From Ceratodon purpureus (Eukaryota; Streptophyta; Bryopsida; Pseudoditrichales; Ditrichaceae), in assembly GCA_014871385.1 (NCBI GenBank), contig CM026429.1:4738083-4802082 (forward strand): a stretch of DNA of 64,000 nt. The letters are read 5' to 3'. Both the position numbers and the translations under genes were made by a program. Positions 50,141 through 62,363 of the stretch are shown piece by piece. The notes under the pieces were generated by a model. The model worked only from the letters and a program-made list of their open reading frames with translations, did not search any database and was not told where the DNA came from. Position 1 is the stretch's first letter, and each line of letters opens with the position of its first letter.

Positions 50141-51629
50141 GATCTCTCTCAGCTGCGTCGCGAGCAAACCCGTCTCCTGATGCGATCAGGTGCAAAATCA
50201 GCCCACAAACTCTGCGGAAACTTCAAGCGAGTCTGGGTTTTGTGGGTCGTTTTCTGGGTTGAGAGGATGCTTCGTGGGTTTGCGTGGCTACATCTGCAGC
50301 GCCCCTGTTTTTATCTAACGGCGACGGATGATGCGAGACCAGGACTTGACTGATGTCATTCGGCACTGAAAACCGAAGTTATCTACCAGACAAGTACGTT
50401 GAAGGCTCTGAAATCTCGTCTAAGCATAGATGATGCAGGTTTTGGAACAGTGAGTGACGGTTTTGGATGTGCACATCTTGGTTTCGAGATCCTCTTTCGA
50501 TGGCTTCATCCTCATGTCTGTTGGATTGATTCGGTGGAGCTTGTAGTTAGGGTTTATCGGAGGTAGTTGAATTTTTGGGGTGGGGTTATGAATTTGTTGA
50601 AACAAGTGGGGGATTATGTAGAAGATGGAGCATGTTTCCGGGTGAATTAGAGGTGGCTAATGGCATGTTAGTTCGAGGATTGTGTCAATTTCAAGTGCAC
50701 AATCCTGAGACGTGCTGGTTATGAAGTCGGTGGGTTGTATTGGTTTCGCATTTTAATCCGAGTTGTCTGTGTTACGACGATGTTTGTGTGGCATTTCCTT
50801 TCTGAAATGGGGGTCGTCTATGTCGATTGTTTTACACACGTTCTATTGCCTCAGCTTCAAGAATTGAGAGGCATTTGCTTGGATGTTTGATGGTATTCGA
50901 TTGAGCCAGTCTAGAATCCTGCGATTACAAACCATGATAGTGAGTATCTGCGGTATGCACCTGATTAGATTTAAGTCAGCTTTGGAGGTTGAACTTTGTA
51001 GACGCATGTCAAGATTCATCAACTCCGAAGGTTAGCCGATGTAGCAAATATTGGCCTGAACGTGAATTAATGAGATGGGTAATTCTTAGTCATGGGCACA
51101 AAGAAACGGTAACTTCGTGATTTGGTGATTCGTTTGATACGAAGAAGAGATGATCCACAAGATGACCATTAAATTTGGACCGGATAAGTCATCTCAGTTG
51201 AAGGAGACATGTCATCAAAAATGGGATTTCGCGGCACTATCAGAAACGCTCAGTACATCCAACCAACACATGCAAAGCAGAAACTGATATCTCCATTCTG
51301 AGTCGATCGCAAGCTATAGCATTATCCAACACAGCTCCTCAGCAATGGGACTCCAGTGACATATCATGTCAAAAACAGAATTGTGCAAAATAAATACCGT
51401 GTGACAAAGGTTTCGGCTATGGATAATCAAGGGTACAGTGGCAATTTATATTACTCAAGTAAGCCGATTGAAGTGGCCAAAATGTGGTCCTCAGCATTCC
51501 TACTTGCTGGATACTGAAGAAGATATACTCTGCTTTACAAGTAAATCGAATGGTCCTCGCAAGAAGGTACCAATCACAGCGGCTAGGCCGAAAACCTCAA
51601 AGATATGACATGCTATTAAGTTTACATCT
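50141..51629. other. Intergenic: glutaredoxin promoter and geranylgeranyl reductase 3' flank
   Basis: The first part is the presumed promoter and leader of the glutaredoxin gene (- strand); the last part is the 3' UTR of the reductase. No further gene seen. Confidence 0.5.
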
Positions 51630-53198
51630 CTACACAGTCATCTTCTCGGACTCCTTCCGCAAGGCATTGGCTCTAATCAGGCTCCCAATAGTGTTGAACG
51701 CAAGCTTAATGTCATCCAAAGGATTTCCGGGAACCACCACCTTGTACAAGTAGCTGTCGAAGGTCATCTTCTGGACGTAGTCATCGGCACACATCTCCAC
51801 GAACGCCTCACGAGCAGGGTTCGACCTGTAGAATACCTTCTGCAAGATATCCAACACCTTGTATGTGGCCCAGTACTTCTTATCCCACTTGTCGAGGTAC
51901 ACTCTCAAATCAGACTCGTTCACCATGCGGGTTCCGTTGGCGGATCCCTCAACGATAGCTTCAGCACACATACGCCCGGACTTCGCAGCGAAGTAGATAC
52001 CTTCACCTGAGCACTTCGTCACGTACCCTGCCGCATCACCAATCAACGCCACTCTGTTGCTCAACCTGCGAGGCCTGGGGTGCTCCGGGATGGGATGTGC
52101 CTCCACTCGGATGATCTTACCTCCAGCAATCTTGTCCTTCGCCCTGTTCCGGGTGGCGGTCTGGTACTTCTTAATGGCCGGCTTGTTGATCACGGTGCCG
52201 GTACCCACGGCGACATGGTCACACTTGGGGAATACCCACCCGTAAAAGTCCGGCGACACATCGTCTCCCACATACATCTCGGCCAAATTCTCATAGTACT
52301 CCATCTTATCCGCAGGAATCTTAATCCTCTCCTGGAAGGCAATGGCGTAATCATACTCACCAGCATCGATATCCTTCGCAACTCGGCTGTTGGCACCGTC
52401 GGCTCCAATGACGGCATCCACCTCCAACACAGCCGGGGTACCCAGCTTCGACGACCCATCGAAGTTCGTGTAATGGAGCTTGTACGGGGAGTCGTCATCC
52501 TTCGGTATCTCCATCCGCAAAAACAACCCATTGATAATCGAAGCTCCGTTCTTCTCCGCCCGCTCACGCAAGAACGAATCTAACACCTCCCGCCTCACCA
52601 TACCAATATACTCGTCATCGTTCAAGGTCTTCCCGACATCCACCGCGACATTCGAAGGCGAAATCATCTTCATCTTCGTCACCTTGCGATCGATAATTTC
52701 AGCCGGCAAGTCGAACTCCCCCACCATGCACAGCGGAATCGCACCCCCGCACGGCTTCGCATTGTCCAACTTCCGCTCGATCAGAAAAGTCTCAACTCCA
52801 CCCTTGGCCAGAGTCTCCGCAGCGCACCCTCCCGCAGGCCCACCTCCCACAACCGCCACTCGCAGCTTCCGCCCCTCGATCTTCTTACTCCCCCGAGCAG
52901 CGTACACGCGCAACGGCTGGTAACCTACCTGCTCCTCCACCGCAGCACCCCGCTCCGCCCTCAAGCTCTCCACTGCAGACGCCATCCCCGCGCCATCTCC
53001 CCCTCGCAGCCCCTCGAACGACCTCAACGCAGTCCTCTTCCCTGCAGCGCCGAACCCGAGCGACGAGCTCGTCACTCCACGAGCCGAAGCACAAGGCACC
53101 AATGTGGCGCATGTGGAGTCGTGGTGTGAGGCGATGGAGCGCGAGGACGACGCGAAGGTGGCCGGGGACGCGGCTGCGGCGACCTGCAGGGATGCCAT
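51630..53198 (-). CDS. CHLP: Geranylgeranyl diphosphate/chlorophyll reductase, plastid
   Basis: Intronless, 522 aa from ATG 53198, which has a good context and is followed by an Ala/Ser-rich transit peptide (MASLQVAAAASPATFASSSR). A FAD/NAD(P)-binding Rossmann start follows at about 113-145: RVAVVGGGPAGG, then ETFLIERK, and NAKPCGGAIPLCMV. The second flavin motif GDAAGYVTKCSGEGIYFA is present, and the C-terminus is NALRKESEKMTV. The enzyme reduces the geranylgeranyl side chain to phytyl with NADPH, giving phytol for chlorophyll, tocopherol and phylloquinone in the plastid. Length and order match plant CHLP throughout, with no frame break. Earlier non-ATG in-frame codons are not used. High confidence. 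Confidence 0.97.
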   Translation of the reverse strand: MASLQVAAAASPATFASSSRSIASHHDSTCATLVPCASARGVTSSSLGFGAAGKRTALRSFEGLRGGDGAGMASAVESLRAERGAAVEEQVGYQPLRVYAARGSKKIEGRKLRVAVVGGGPAGGCAAETLAKGGVETFLIERKLDNAKPCGGAIPLCMVGEFDLPAEIIDRKVTKMKMISPSNVAVDVGKTLNDDEYIGMVRREVLDSFLRERAEKNGASIINGLFLRMEIPKDDDSPYKLHYTNFDGSSKLGTPAVLEVDAVIGADGANSRVAKDIDAGEYDYAIAFQERIKIPADKMEYYENLAEMYVGDDVSPDFYGWVFPKCDHVAVGTGTVINKPAIKKYQTATRNRAKDKIAGGKIIRVEAHPIPEHPRPRRLSNRVALIGDAAGYVTKCSGEGIYFAAKSGRMCAEAIVEGSANGTRMVNESDLRVYLDKWDKKYWATYKVLDILQKVFYRSNPAREAFVEMCADDYVQKMTFDSYLYKVVVPGNPLDDIKLAFNTIGSLIRANALRKESEKMTV

Positions 53199-55120
53199 GG
53201 CTGCGAGGCGCAAGCAGATGATTGTCTAGATTTTTGTCTAGAGACGCGATGCTCTAGTGCCACTGCAGGGATGCCGACCTTGAGCTTCGGAGGAGGGAGA
53301 TTAATACATGGAGGGAGAGGAGGGCAGGGCAGTGGAGTGGCGATGGTGGGACTGGATAAGTTGAGGTGCGTTGGGGCCTGATTGGAACGCCCACCACCAC
53401 CAGATCACTCTCCGTCCTTCACTCGGTTCCTCCGTTTCTACCTTTTCACTGAATTTTCTTCCACTTCATAACCAAATTGCTACACTGGAATAATTGGTGG
53501 TTAATTGTTGTGAAGGTGTTTTGGAAACATGAGAGATTAGATAGCTAGATAGTGAGGAAATGTTAAGGTTTTTAGCCGGGGTACTGGTTGGGTATCGATA
53601 TGTTATCGCCGAAGTGTTGCCGAGGTATTGTCTTGGTGTCATGTGAGTGTTGGGGAAATTTTTGGTTACTAGGAAAGATTGAAGGGAAAAGGGATTACTG
53701 CTTACTTTGTGCCTGTCTTTGATGGTTGCATGGACGTTGCAGACGCTCCTCCTTGGGGTGGTTTTGCATTGAGAGCCTGCACATGGTGATATCATGTAGG
53801 TAGGTACCTAAATTAGTTGAGGTGTGGAGTTGGGGTTGACTTCTGGGTTTGTAAAATGGAGAAGAGGTGACTGGAAACAACGAAATTCGGTGTGAGCATG
53901 GTGAATAAATTACAGTTTTGGTGTCTATGTTTATGAGGTTTTTCTCTATCTTAAAAACAGACAAATTTCTCGACTCACCGTAGTCTTTGTCAAGGTTATA
54001 ATTGTGTGGTTCCTTCATGCAGGATTCATGCTCTGAAAGGAAAGAAAAGTCAGCCCAAGTTCAGGCCCAAAAATTGACTCGCATCTAGAATGAAACCTGT
54101 AACACTCTTCAGTGCTTGGACATAGTAATTTGAACTCTTTTACTAATTGGGTATTACGTGTTGAGCTCCTGAAATCAAACTTATCTCTGGCAGATAAGTT
54201 TGATTCCTGAAATCTAGAAATGAGGAAGGTAATAACGATTTTTGGGGTAAAGTGACGGTTCTGCATCTGAACATTATGCGTTTAAGCTTCGACATTGTGT
54301 TCTAAAGCTTTTGACATTATCTATTCCAGCTCTAGATTTACAGAGGCTCGAATATTTGTTTTTCTAGTTGTGCAATGATAGCACAATGACGTCGAGGGGG
54401 AAGGTAGGTATGTAGGGGACAGTGCACGGAACCAGGTAGGAAGCTTGGAGGGGAGAGGTCCTCGGGTGAAGGATATTTGGGAGCGAGGATATTGGCCCAG
54501 GAGCGTACCTGGCTTCTCCTCCATTGGTTGCCACCGGTACTTCAGTATCTACTGTTCTGTCTCTGACTTCATTCTCCTCATGTTCTGATACTTGTTCTTC
54601 AATCTTGGATCTTTTACTCGTGGACTGCATTTTGAGCCTCGGAGGAGCTTTTCCGGTTGGAACCTGCCTTTTTCGCAGCTCTGTTTGTAGGTCCTCTTAC
54701 AACAGAAAGGTGCGGATGATGGAACCCTTCACTTAATAATTGGCGGTCTACAAGGCTTCTATTGAAGCACTTTCGAAATGCATCAGTAATTTCAGAAGAT
54801 ATTTGTAGCAGGTGAGGAGGTGCACTCAAATATTTAGCCGCAGTGTTTACCGTACGCAAAGATGCCAATGACATCAGACTAAATATCTGCATACTCGGCA
54901 GAGGAGTTGAAACAGGGTACAAGTGACGGTTCTTCTAACCTTCTCGAGTGAAACCTCGTCAAAGAGCACTAATCCCGAAAGTGATCGGATCAAAGAATAA
55001 TCCAAGCTGTGGTAGCAGTTTCAAGCATGAAACTGTGAAGCTTGTAACTAGAGCCTATAAATACTAGAGTGACTGAGGGGAGACAGTAAACGGAGATGTT
55101 CTAGGGAGAGGATTCGTTTT
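53199..55120. other. Intergenic: reductase promoter and NAA25 3' flank
   Basis: The part next to 53198 is the reductase promoter and leader (- strand); it contains a GATAAG I-box-like word at 53354. Frames at 54321-54922 show no family motif. A perfect hairpin at 54174-54204 is listed separately. Confidence 0.5.
54167..54214. repeat. Perfect 13-bp hairpin flanked by 10-bp direct repeats
   Basis: ATCAAACTTATCT (54174-54186) and its exact reverse complement (54192-54204) surround the loop CTGGC. TCCTGAAATC occurs on both sides (54167-54176 and 54205-54214), overlapping the left arm by three bases. It looks like a tiny foldback insertion with duplicated target, or a replication-slippage product. 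Confidence 0.85.
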
Positions 55121-58100
55121 TCAAAATTTTATTGACTTCAATAATTGCGCCCTTGAATTGCAAGAGTCCCTAATACCCGTCATGGTAGATTGTTGGCAGT
55201 CAATAACCTCCTTCAGAATTGTATCCCACGACTTAATCTTTGAATTTTCTTTTCCCAAACCTGCGCTCAGAGTCCTCAAAACGTGGCCAGGAGATGAAGT
55301 AGATTCCGTATCAACTTCAGCCAGCAACTCATTGTGATTCTTGTCTTTGAACCTGCCGAGGTATTCCGTGACCCAAGAACTGCACACCTCCAGTTGTGAG
55401 CAGAAGGTGTTGATAGCCTTTTGAAGAGCACCTGGAAAACTGTCTGACGGTCCAGGTGCAGACTGTTGATGTTTCTTCTTTTTGCTTCCAGGTTGCGATC
55501 CTGCTGTCCATGATTGTAGACACAACCCAAACCAAGCCATGCTCTCCGTGCTCAGCTTCACAACTTTCTCCAATACCGCACCTGAAACAACTACCTCTGG
55601 ACCAGTGACCGTAGATGACATGGCATCCTGTAAGGCGGAGGCCATAAGTTTATTTACGATCAACAAAGAATCAGAGAACAAATTCTCCTGACAAGTTGAA
55701 TCATATCGTTGGACTGGGAACAGAGCCGCAGACCAGAAAAGCGATAGCGTAAGTGCCTCCACAATTCCCACCTGGCAGACAGATTCCCACATATCAGGAT
55801 CCGTGTTCAACTAACGACTGAGTATTGTGAAGATGATTTTGCACAATCACAATCAAAAAAATCAAAAAGTACCCAATAACCAGAATAAATTGCCACGAAT
55901 GCTATGAGATACACTTTAATCTAATGCATTGGTAGTAACAAACTATAAATTTGACACCATCCACAACTGAAAACCTCGGTAATGCAATCGGCAGGAACGA
56001 TCAACATGATTTCTTCAGTAGTATGCACCGAGATTACAGCAGTCACCTCAAGAAGGGTAATGACTTGACATGATTAGGGGTAGTAAGAACCTCGTAATCA
56101 GATGAATCGACTTTTTCTGATAGCCATGGACCCAGGTCATCAGCACAAACTCCCAGTGATTTTGAATACTGTAGAACGAGTTCCTTAAGCTCAGCAGAAG
56201 CAGCAAGATCAGCCTCTCTACTACCAGAGTTGATAGTAAGTGCCAGATGTAACAGTCGTGGCAGCATACACCGCAGTTTTAGATGCCTCTTAAGACAAAC
56301 CTGTTTCTTCTGGACTTCCTGCAATTAACACAACAAGAACTGTCTATCAAAAAAATGGATCCCATCATTTACTACAAATGCCACCCAAATTTACTTGTTT
56401 CCTTATATTCGATTATATAAAAGCTTTTAGCGTTCGTTTTCGTGTTCATTAAGACTACAGTTTTAGGCTTGACTTCTTGAAGTTCAATGAATCATCCGAA
56501 TAACCCAGAGGACCGTATGCTTGATGCTTCAAGAGCTCCAAAATTTAATCGAAGATAATGAAATAAATGGTAAAGCTGGCAACAATTATAAATCAATCAG
56601 TCAATCAGGCAGATCCTACTAAGTCCAAAACCGAAAAATTACCTCAGTACGTCCCAGATGCCGATGTCTGATCTGGTCAGAGGATTGCGATGACCCTGAG
56701 ATCCAGTTGACAGCAGACAAAGTCAGAACCAAGATACATCCAACATGACGGCCCCACAAAATTCCGTGATATTGAGAACGTAATTTACCTATGAGAAGAC
56801 ATTCATCCGGAGTAGGGGACCACCATGGACGCGTCTCCAAGTCTTCATTAAATGAAAGAGTATCCAAGCGGCTATCGGATGCCCACTCCAGAGGTGTGCG
56901 ACCTCCATCCAAGCTTTGCAGGGCAACCTACCCATACACAACTACCCATGTCTGAGTATTCTACAGAATCTAAGAGAATTTCTTGAAATGCCATTACCAG
57001 TGTGATCAAAGACAATGCATCTTCAACACCGAAGAATACAACGTGTAGGGCAAATTGGTCAAATCTTACAGAGAAATCCAGACGCACAGAAATAGTTACC
57101 TCCAATTCCTCTAGATTACTGGCCTTCCGTTTCAAAGACAAAATGGCAGACTCGATACGTGCAACCACAAGTTGATGTGACCTTTCTAGCTTCTCTTTAA
57201 AAGCTACAAACTCCATCACCTGGAAGAAACATAAAGAAATTTGCAAATAGAAGATAAGAACACGTTCAACTTTAAGCTTTAAAGTTTAAAATTAAAAAAA
57301 TTGAATTAATTCACCACCAGCTTTCACTAGATGCTAAATTAGGCATATTAATACACGCAAATGATTCTGATTATCAGTAAAGTGAAGCATACTTTACTGT
57401 AAGTATTGTGATGGTAAGCGAGGATAGCGAGATCTGCAGCTTCCCGCTTGTAATCGTCATGAAATTTGATGATATCACGGGTCGCAGAGTCTAAAGAATC
57501 CCAATCCAGCGAGCTTACAAGGCCTGGCAAGATATGATGCGACATGGAATCCAGAAGAATATACTTCACGTCTGCAGCCTTAAACCTGTGTCAAACATTC
57601 TCCTTCGTATGAGAAGTCTGCTGTGAAAGCGACAAGTGAAGCAGCTGACTAGAAACTTCTGAACAGTAAACGAGATAGTGGATGTCACTAGCTAGCATCC
57701 ACAACAAGAAAGGTAAGAGGATATGCTTAGTCAGGCACTTACCAAGTCCAAGCCAGTTTAGGTGCTGCCAAAAAAGAATAGAAATTCACAAGCAAAAACT
57801 TGTGCAGTGGATGATACCTGGAAAGCAAATGGCTATGGTAAGTAAAGCCAGATCTAGTAAAGGCGTTGAACAAAAATCAGATCCGACTTGACACAGAATT
57901 TGCAAAATAATCAGAGAACCACTGTCTATGCAGGGAGCTATCTTATACAGCCAAGTTATATTACAGATGAACTTCATACCGGTGAAGTGCTAGCCCCAAC
58001 TCAAGAGCAAAAACAGCCTCCAATATGAAGCCAATATGCTTTGTTTGGAGAAAGAGCTGTAAAAATGCATGAGTGAGAGATTTAGTACATCCAACCAATT

Positions 58101-61100
58101 CCAACAGACTACAGCCTAGTTGACTACTGATATTGCAAAATACAAATTAAACATGCAGCATAGCAACAAGAGTAAGAAAAGATCTTTAAGTGTTTAGCAC
58201 AAAAACACAAACGCTCCTAACATCCGTTGGGTTCAGAAGCATACCTCCACTAAAAGGTCACTAATTAACGTCAAAAATTCTCCTCCAAGCATAGCTTCTT
58301 GAGAGTCCACTTCTGAAGAAAGCTTCACACTCTCGAGAAATAGGTGCCCAATCTCTTTAGCGGTGTCTAACAAGCCTGTAAATACAAGTTCGCAATGGTC
58401 AAAAGGCTACTCAAGGCATGTTTCAAGAGCACAATGCTGACAAAAGCTATCACATGTCTTGCAGAAATAAAAATAGGTTCAGAAAGAAGAGTACCAGCCT
58501 CAGAAGCATGTGCACGCAGCCAGCCCAATCGTCCTTCCACTTGAAAAGCAGCCAACCGGAAGTGCAATGCCTTAACAGGTGTTGTTTCTGCGGGCAGATC
58601 CTGACAATATCGATGCAGTTCCTGGATGAGCCACAATTGTTGCTCTTTTCCAAGGTGTAGTATAAAATCCATAACATCTGATGTGAAGCTGGCCATGGAC
58701 CCAAATCTGGAGGAACAATGGAGCACATTAATATGCCTTTCATAATCAACAGAAAGAAACCCTGATGGAAATTCAAAATCATGCTATACATTGACTAAGA
58801 AGCACCCAAGAACTCAAATTTGAGAAGAACTGTCTCGAGTCAATAGCCAGAAACTCCACAATGACCTGACTTAAGATCAACATTAAACCTAAAGGCCATA
58901 CCAAGCAAGAAAAAAACCCAGGTTCGTTCAAACTGCACCTTTGATAGTACTTAAAAATCGATTGCGCCAGACGTGCAGAAGACGCATCTGCTTCACCCGT
59001 ATGTGATGTCAAGATCAAAAGCCTTTTCTCAATTTCCACTTCAGCAAGATAAGGCCCTCGACGAACGTCTGGCACTTTCAGAGCTTGTAGTTCAAGCACA
59101 AACGCATGAACTCGCTGCAGTAAAGACTCTACCTGCCAATCACCAGATAGGTTATATTTCAAGCCATTATATGCAACGATTTCAACTAACTATTCCCTTT
59201 CATCATCTAGGGAAGATTACAGTAACTACCAAGATAACATTCATTGAATTAAGAACAACATGCTTAATAAAACAACTGACAATGAATCCGGCTTTCAGGA
59301 GAGTCTGCGATAGCAGAGTATGTAAATCAACTACAACCCTCTCTATCAGAAAACAAGTTACAGACTTTCAGGGTTTCTTATTTCCGGTCATGAACCTTTT
59401 TCTCTACGTACAAAGAATCAGTACTAATTTACAAAGCTTTATAGGTTTCAGGGGCAGTAACCTCTTACCTCCTCTTTCCTACTGGATGTCAAAGAGAGCG
59501 ACTCTAGCTCATTGGAAACTGGGAGCACAGGTTTCAGCGTTGCATCCAGAAACATTTGAAAAGCAGCCCAATCATCTGAACTGCAAAACATAAGCCACAC
59601 TCAAAATTGCGAAACCAACAAGAACATGTGCTTCACATAGCTGGATTTAACTTGCATTTTGAAATTTTAGGAAATAAGAGGAATCCTTCATAAATATTCA
59701 CTGATAAAGTTAATCACAAGTTCAAGCCAAAGTCCGAGCTAGATAGAAGCAATGCTGCCGGGATACCAAAACGCATACCTGATCTTCAAGATTTCTTGAA
59801 ACACATCTGCTGCCTCTTTATGCTGATTCAAGTGTACAAGGAGCTCTCCCTGCAAGCTTAATGATAGTCCACGCCAAATCAACCGACTGTTAAGTTTGTG
59901 TTGAATCAAACACTATACACTAATCAAACGAATGTTTTTCAACATCAGAATTTTCGAGACGAAAAGTCCGATCCGAACGTGACATTTATCACAACACCAA
60001 ATAGAATCTTATAGTTCGTGAAAAAACTAAAAATAAATAGTATATTTAGATTACGATTTTCCAACTCATATCTAACAAGAAAATAGCTGAGATCCTAACA
60101 TACCTGCAAACGCAACCGATCAATGCCAATTGTGAGCAGGTCACCTGACAGCCCCTGCAACAACTTCAACGCATCGCCATACTTTTGCTGGCGCTTCAAA
60201 ATATCGATATAAACTATAACTCCTGCAATGCACAGACCGGGTCAAACCTCCAGAACAAATCCATAATAACAGGGAGAAAAATGGGAACAGGAGTCTGCCA
60301 GTAGTGCTCAATAACACAATCATTCTAATCCTGACAAACTAGGGAGTTGTTTCCAATCAATATGATTTAGTGTAATACAAGTACTAATTTGCCACCTCAC
60401 ACAATTCATGAATTACCTTCACGATCCTGAAAACCCTGAGCCTGAAAGTGTTTCTTCAGCATTGCCTCCGCCAATGGGAGAAGTTTGATATTGTTATTGG
60501 CCTGTAAGTTGGTCATTTTGCAGTGTAAGTAGACAACACTGAATTAGGTCTTTTTAACCTAGATCGTTTCATACGAACAATATCCTGGGCATTTTATAGA
60601 GAGAGAGACCAATAGAGAACCATTATATTCAATCTGGTATTGTGATCGCGCGAAATAGCTTCATAGTAAAACCTATCCGCATAATGCAAACAATAGCGGC
60701 ATTCTGTTACGTTGTGAATTTTTAACATGACGTCAATGCATGCCATAAACCCGGGCATTGCTTTCATAGCAGTAACTTTAGCTCCAGACGGATGGCCTGA
60801 CATATCTGAAACACTATCCTTAATTACATCCCTTCTGGGGAAAACGTGTCTTAAAATTCGCAATGTCTCCACAATAAATAAGGACATGTAATAACAAACC
60901 TGTAACAAGATGCTGCAAACGGCCCACAGCAGAAACCTCTCTTCTCCAGCTACTTTATACAACCTAATTGCAACCTGTCCACAGTTGAAAACCCAGCCCA
61001 CATTCCCAGTCAACAGTGAAGTTCATACCCAATAACTCCCACCTCTTTCATTCATCTCACTAATACTTAACATGCAGCTGCGAGAGAGACATAGTTTCAA

Positions 61101-61822
61101 ACACTTCACCTGCTGCTGTTTCACGTGATTATACTGCCGAGCATAGCAGTTAAACAAAGCAGTCTGATAATCCGTGTTCTTCGGAATCTTCGAGCAAGCA
61201 TACTCAAAAAGAGCTGTCGCTGCCTCCACTGCCCATAATCAAAAAAACAACAACATCCAATATCAGCACCTCTCAGATCCCTCCACAACCTCACCAAACT
61301 CCCTCTACCATTCAATCCCCTCCCTAAACTCCCAAAAACACTCCAACAAATAATCAATTCCCACTAATGACAATCACAACCAAACCATGAACCCTATCTC
61401 AAACTACAGAACACAAGAGAAAAACTCCAGAACGAGCACGCACGCATATTGAGGCGCTGCAACACTGTCTGCAGAGTATTCAACGTGATGTCGTCGAGAG
61501 GATTGAACGACTTCGCCCGAAGAGCGAGCTCCGAAGCCTCATCCACCTTTCCTAGCTTCTCCAGGATCAATGCCTTCAACGCCTGCATGAGCATCGAAAG
61601 CACGATAACCGATCAACGTGAGTGAGTGAGTGGAAGTCCAGTCCAGAAGAATGGACCTACGAAGTAGTGGTAGTAGTGTGGACTTACGAAGAGGTAGGGG
61701 GAGTCGGGGTGCTTCTGCTGCAGCTGCGAGGCGAGCTTGAGCGCGGGCTTGAACTGGCGGTGGTCGATGGCGTCCCAGAGCGGCTTGAGCTTGCGTTCGG
61801 GGATGCCCCCCCGCGTGGCCAT
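55121..61822 (-). CDS. NAA25: NAA25/MDM20-type auxiliary subunit of N-terminal acetyltransferase NatB, 19 exons
   Basis: Exons (5' to 3'): 61688-61822, 61444-61582, 61110-61228, 60900-60974, 60417-60501, 60104-60222, 59779-59849, 59469-59580, 58939-59132, 58495-58706, 58245-58375, 57980-58056, 57743-57817, 57393-57585, 57100-57219, 56789-56927, 56643-56695, 56091-56318, 55121-55810; about 988 aa, close to plant homologues. The N-terminus (ERKLKPLWDAIDHRQFKPAL, then ALKALILEKLGKVDEASELA and FNPLDDITLNTLQ) is the TPR start typical of NAA25. Alpha-helical repeats continue through CQDLPAETTPVKALHFRLAA and LAWTWFKAADVKYILLDSMS to the C-terminus RDSCNSRAQLLKSIKF. With catalytic NAA20 it forms NatB, which acetylates N-termini beginning Met-Asp/Glu/Asn/Gln on ribosomes; Arabidopsis TCU2 is the counterpart. 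The weakest junction is exon 18/19, with donor GAG/GTTCTT. Confidence 0.9.
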
Positions 61823-61974
61823 GGCGTCGCCCTCGCCCTCGCCCTCGCCCTGGTCCTGTTGAAGTGAAGTGATGAATTGGATTGATTACCTAGCTCCACA
61901 TTTGTATGTAGCCTACTAACTTACCGGAGAGTGAGAGTGGATTGCGTAGGGAGTGATGGCAATGAGTGTGATGC

Positions 61975-62055
61975 TATGCTGGTAATGAGGTGGTGATGAT
62001 TGTGGCGATGGTGGTGATGATTGTGGCGATGGTGGTGATGATGGTGGTGAATGAG
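61975..62055. repeat. GTGATG-rich minisatellite upstream of NAA25
   Basis: A 21-bp unit (GGTGATGATTGTGGCGATGGT) occurs twice in tandem with degenerate GGTGATGATGGTGGTGA copies beside it. A GA-rich tract (GAGAGAGAGAGAG) follows at about 62085-62100. Both lie in the presumed NAA25 promoter or leader. Confidence 0.8.
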
Positions 62056-62127
62056 AATGGATTGCACGAGAGAGGGGGAGTCCGAGAGAGAGAGAGAGTG
62101 ATGTGAGTTGAGTGCAAGGTGAGCCCT

Positions 62128-62136
62128 AAACCCTAA
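62128..62136 (-). promoter_or_regulatory. Telo-box (AAACCCTAA) in NAA25 promoter
   Basis: Exact AAACCCTAA, about 300 bp upstream of the NAA25 ATG. Telo-boxes are common in plant promoters of translation and growth-related genes, which fits a ribosome-associated acetyltransferase subunit. Confidence 0.6.
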
Positions 62137-62156
62137 TCACGGTTGGTTTCATCCTC

Positions 62157-62363
62157 GTACCGTAGGTTTGCCCAAATATAATCCTAAAAGTTAAAAAATA
62201 ACACTATAAATTAGTTTTGTAATGTTATATTATTTCTTAGGCATTTAAGGTCGTTTTTACTGATTTTTTGTTAAAAATTTAAAAAAAAAAAAAAATTAAA
62301 AAATTAAAAAAAAATAAAAAAAATAAAAAAAAATAAAAAACTGAGAAATTTAGTTTTTGAAAG
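62157..62363. repeat. AT-rich duplicated element, copy 1
   Basis: Order of words GTTTGCCCAAA, TCCTAAAA, ATTAGTTT, TTATATT, TTTAAGGTCGTTTTTACT, a long A-rich tract, GAGAAATTTAGTTTTTGA recurs in diverged form at 63372-63546. Includes a poly-A/AAAAAT tract at 62279-62340. Confidence 0.65.

Noticed and set aside
52080-52583. Plus-strand frame opposite geranylgeranyl reductase
   Set aside because: Shadow of the high-GC reductase coding sequence.
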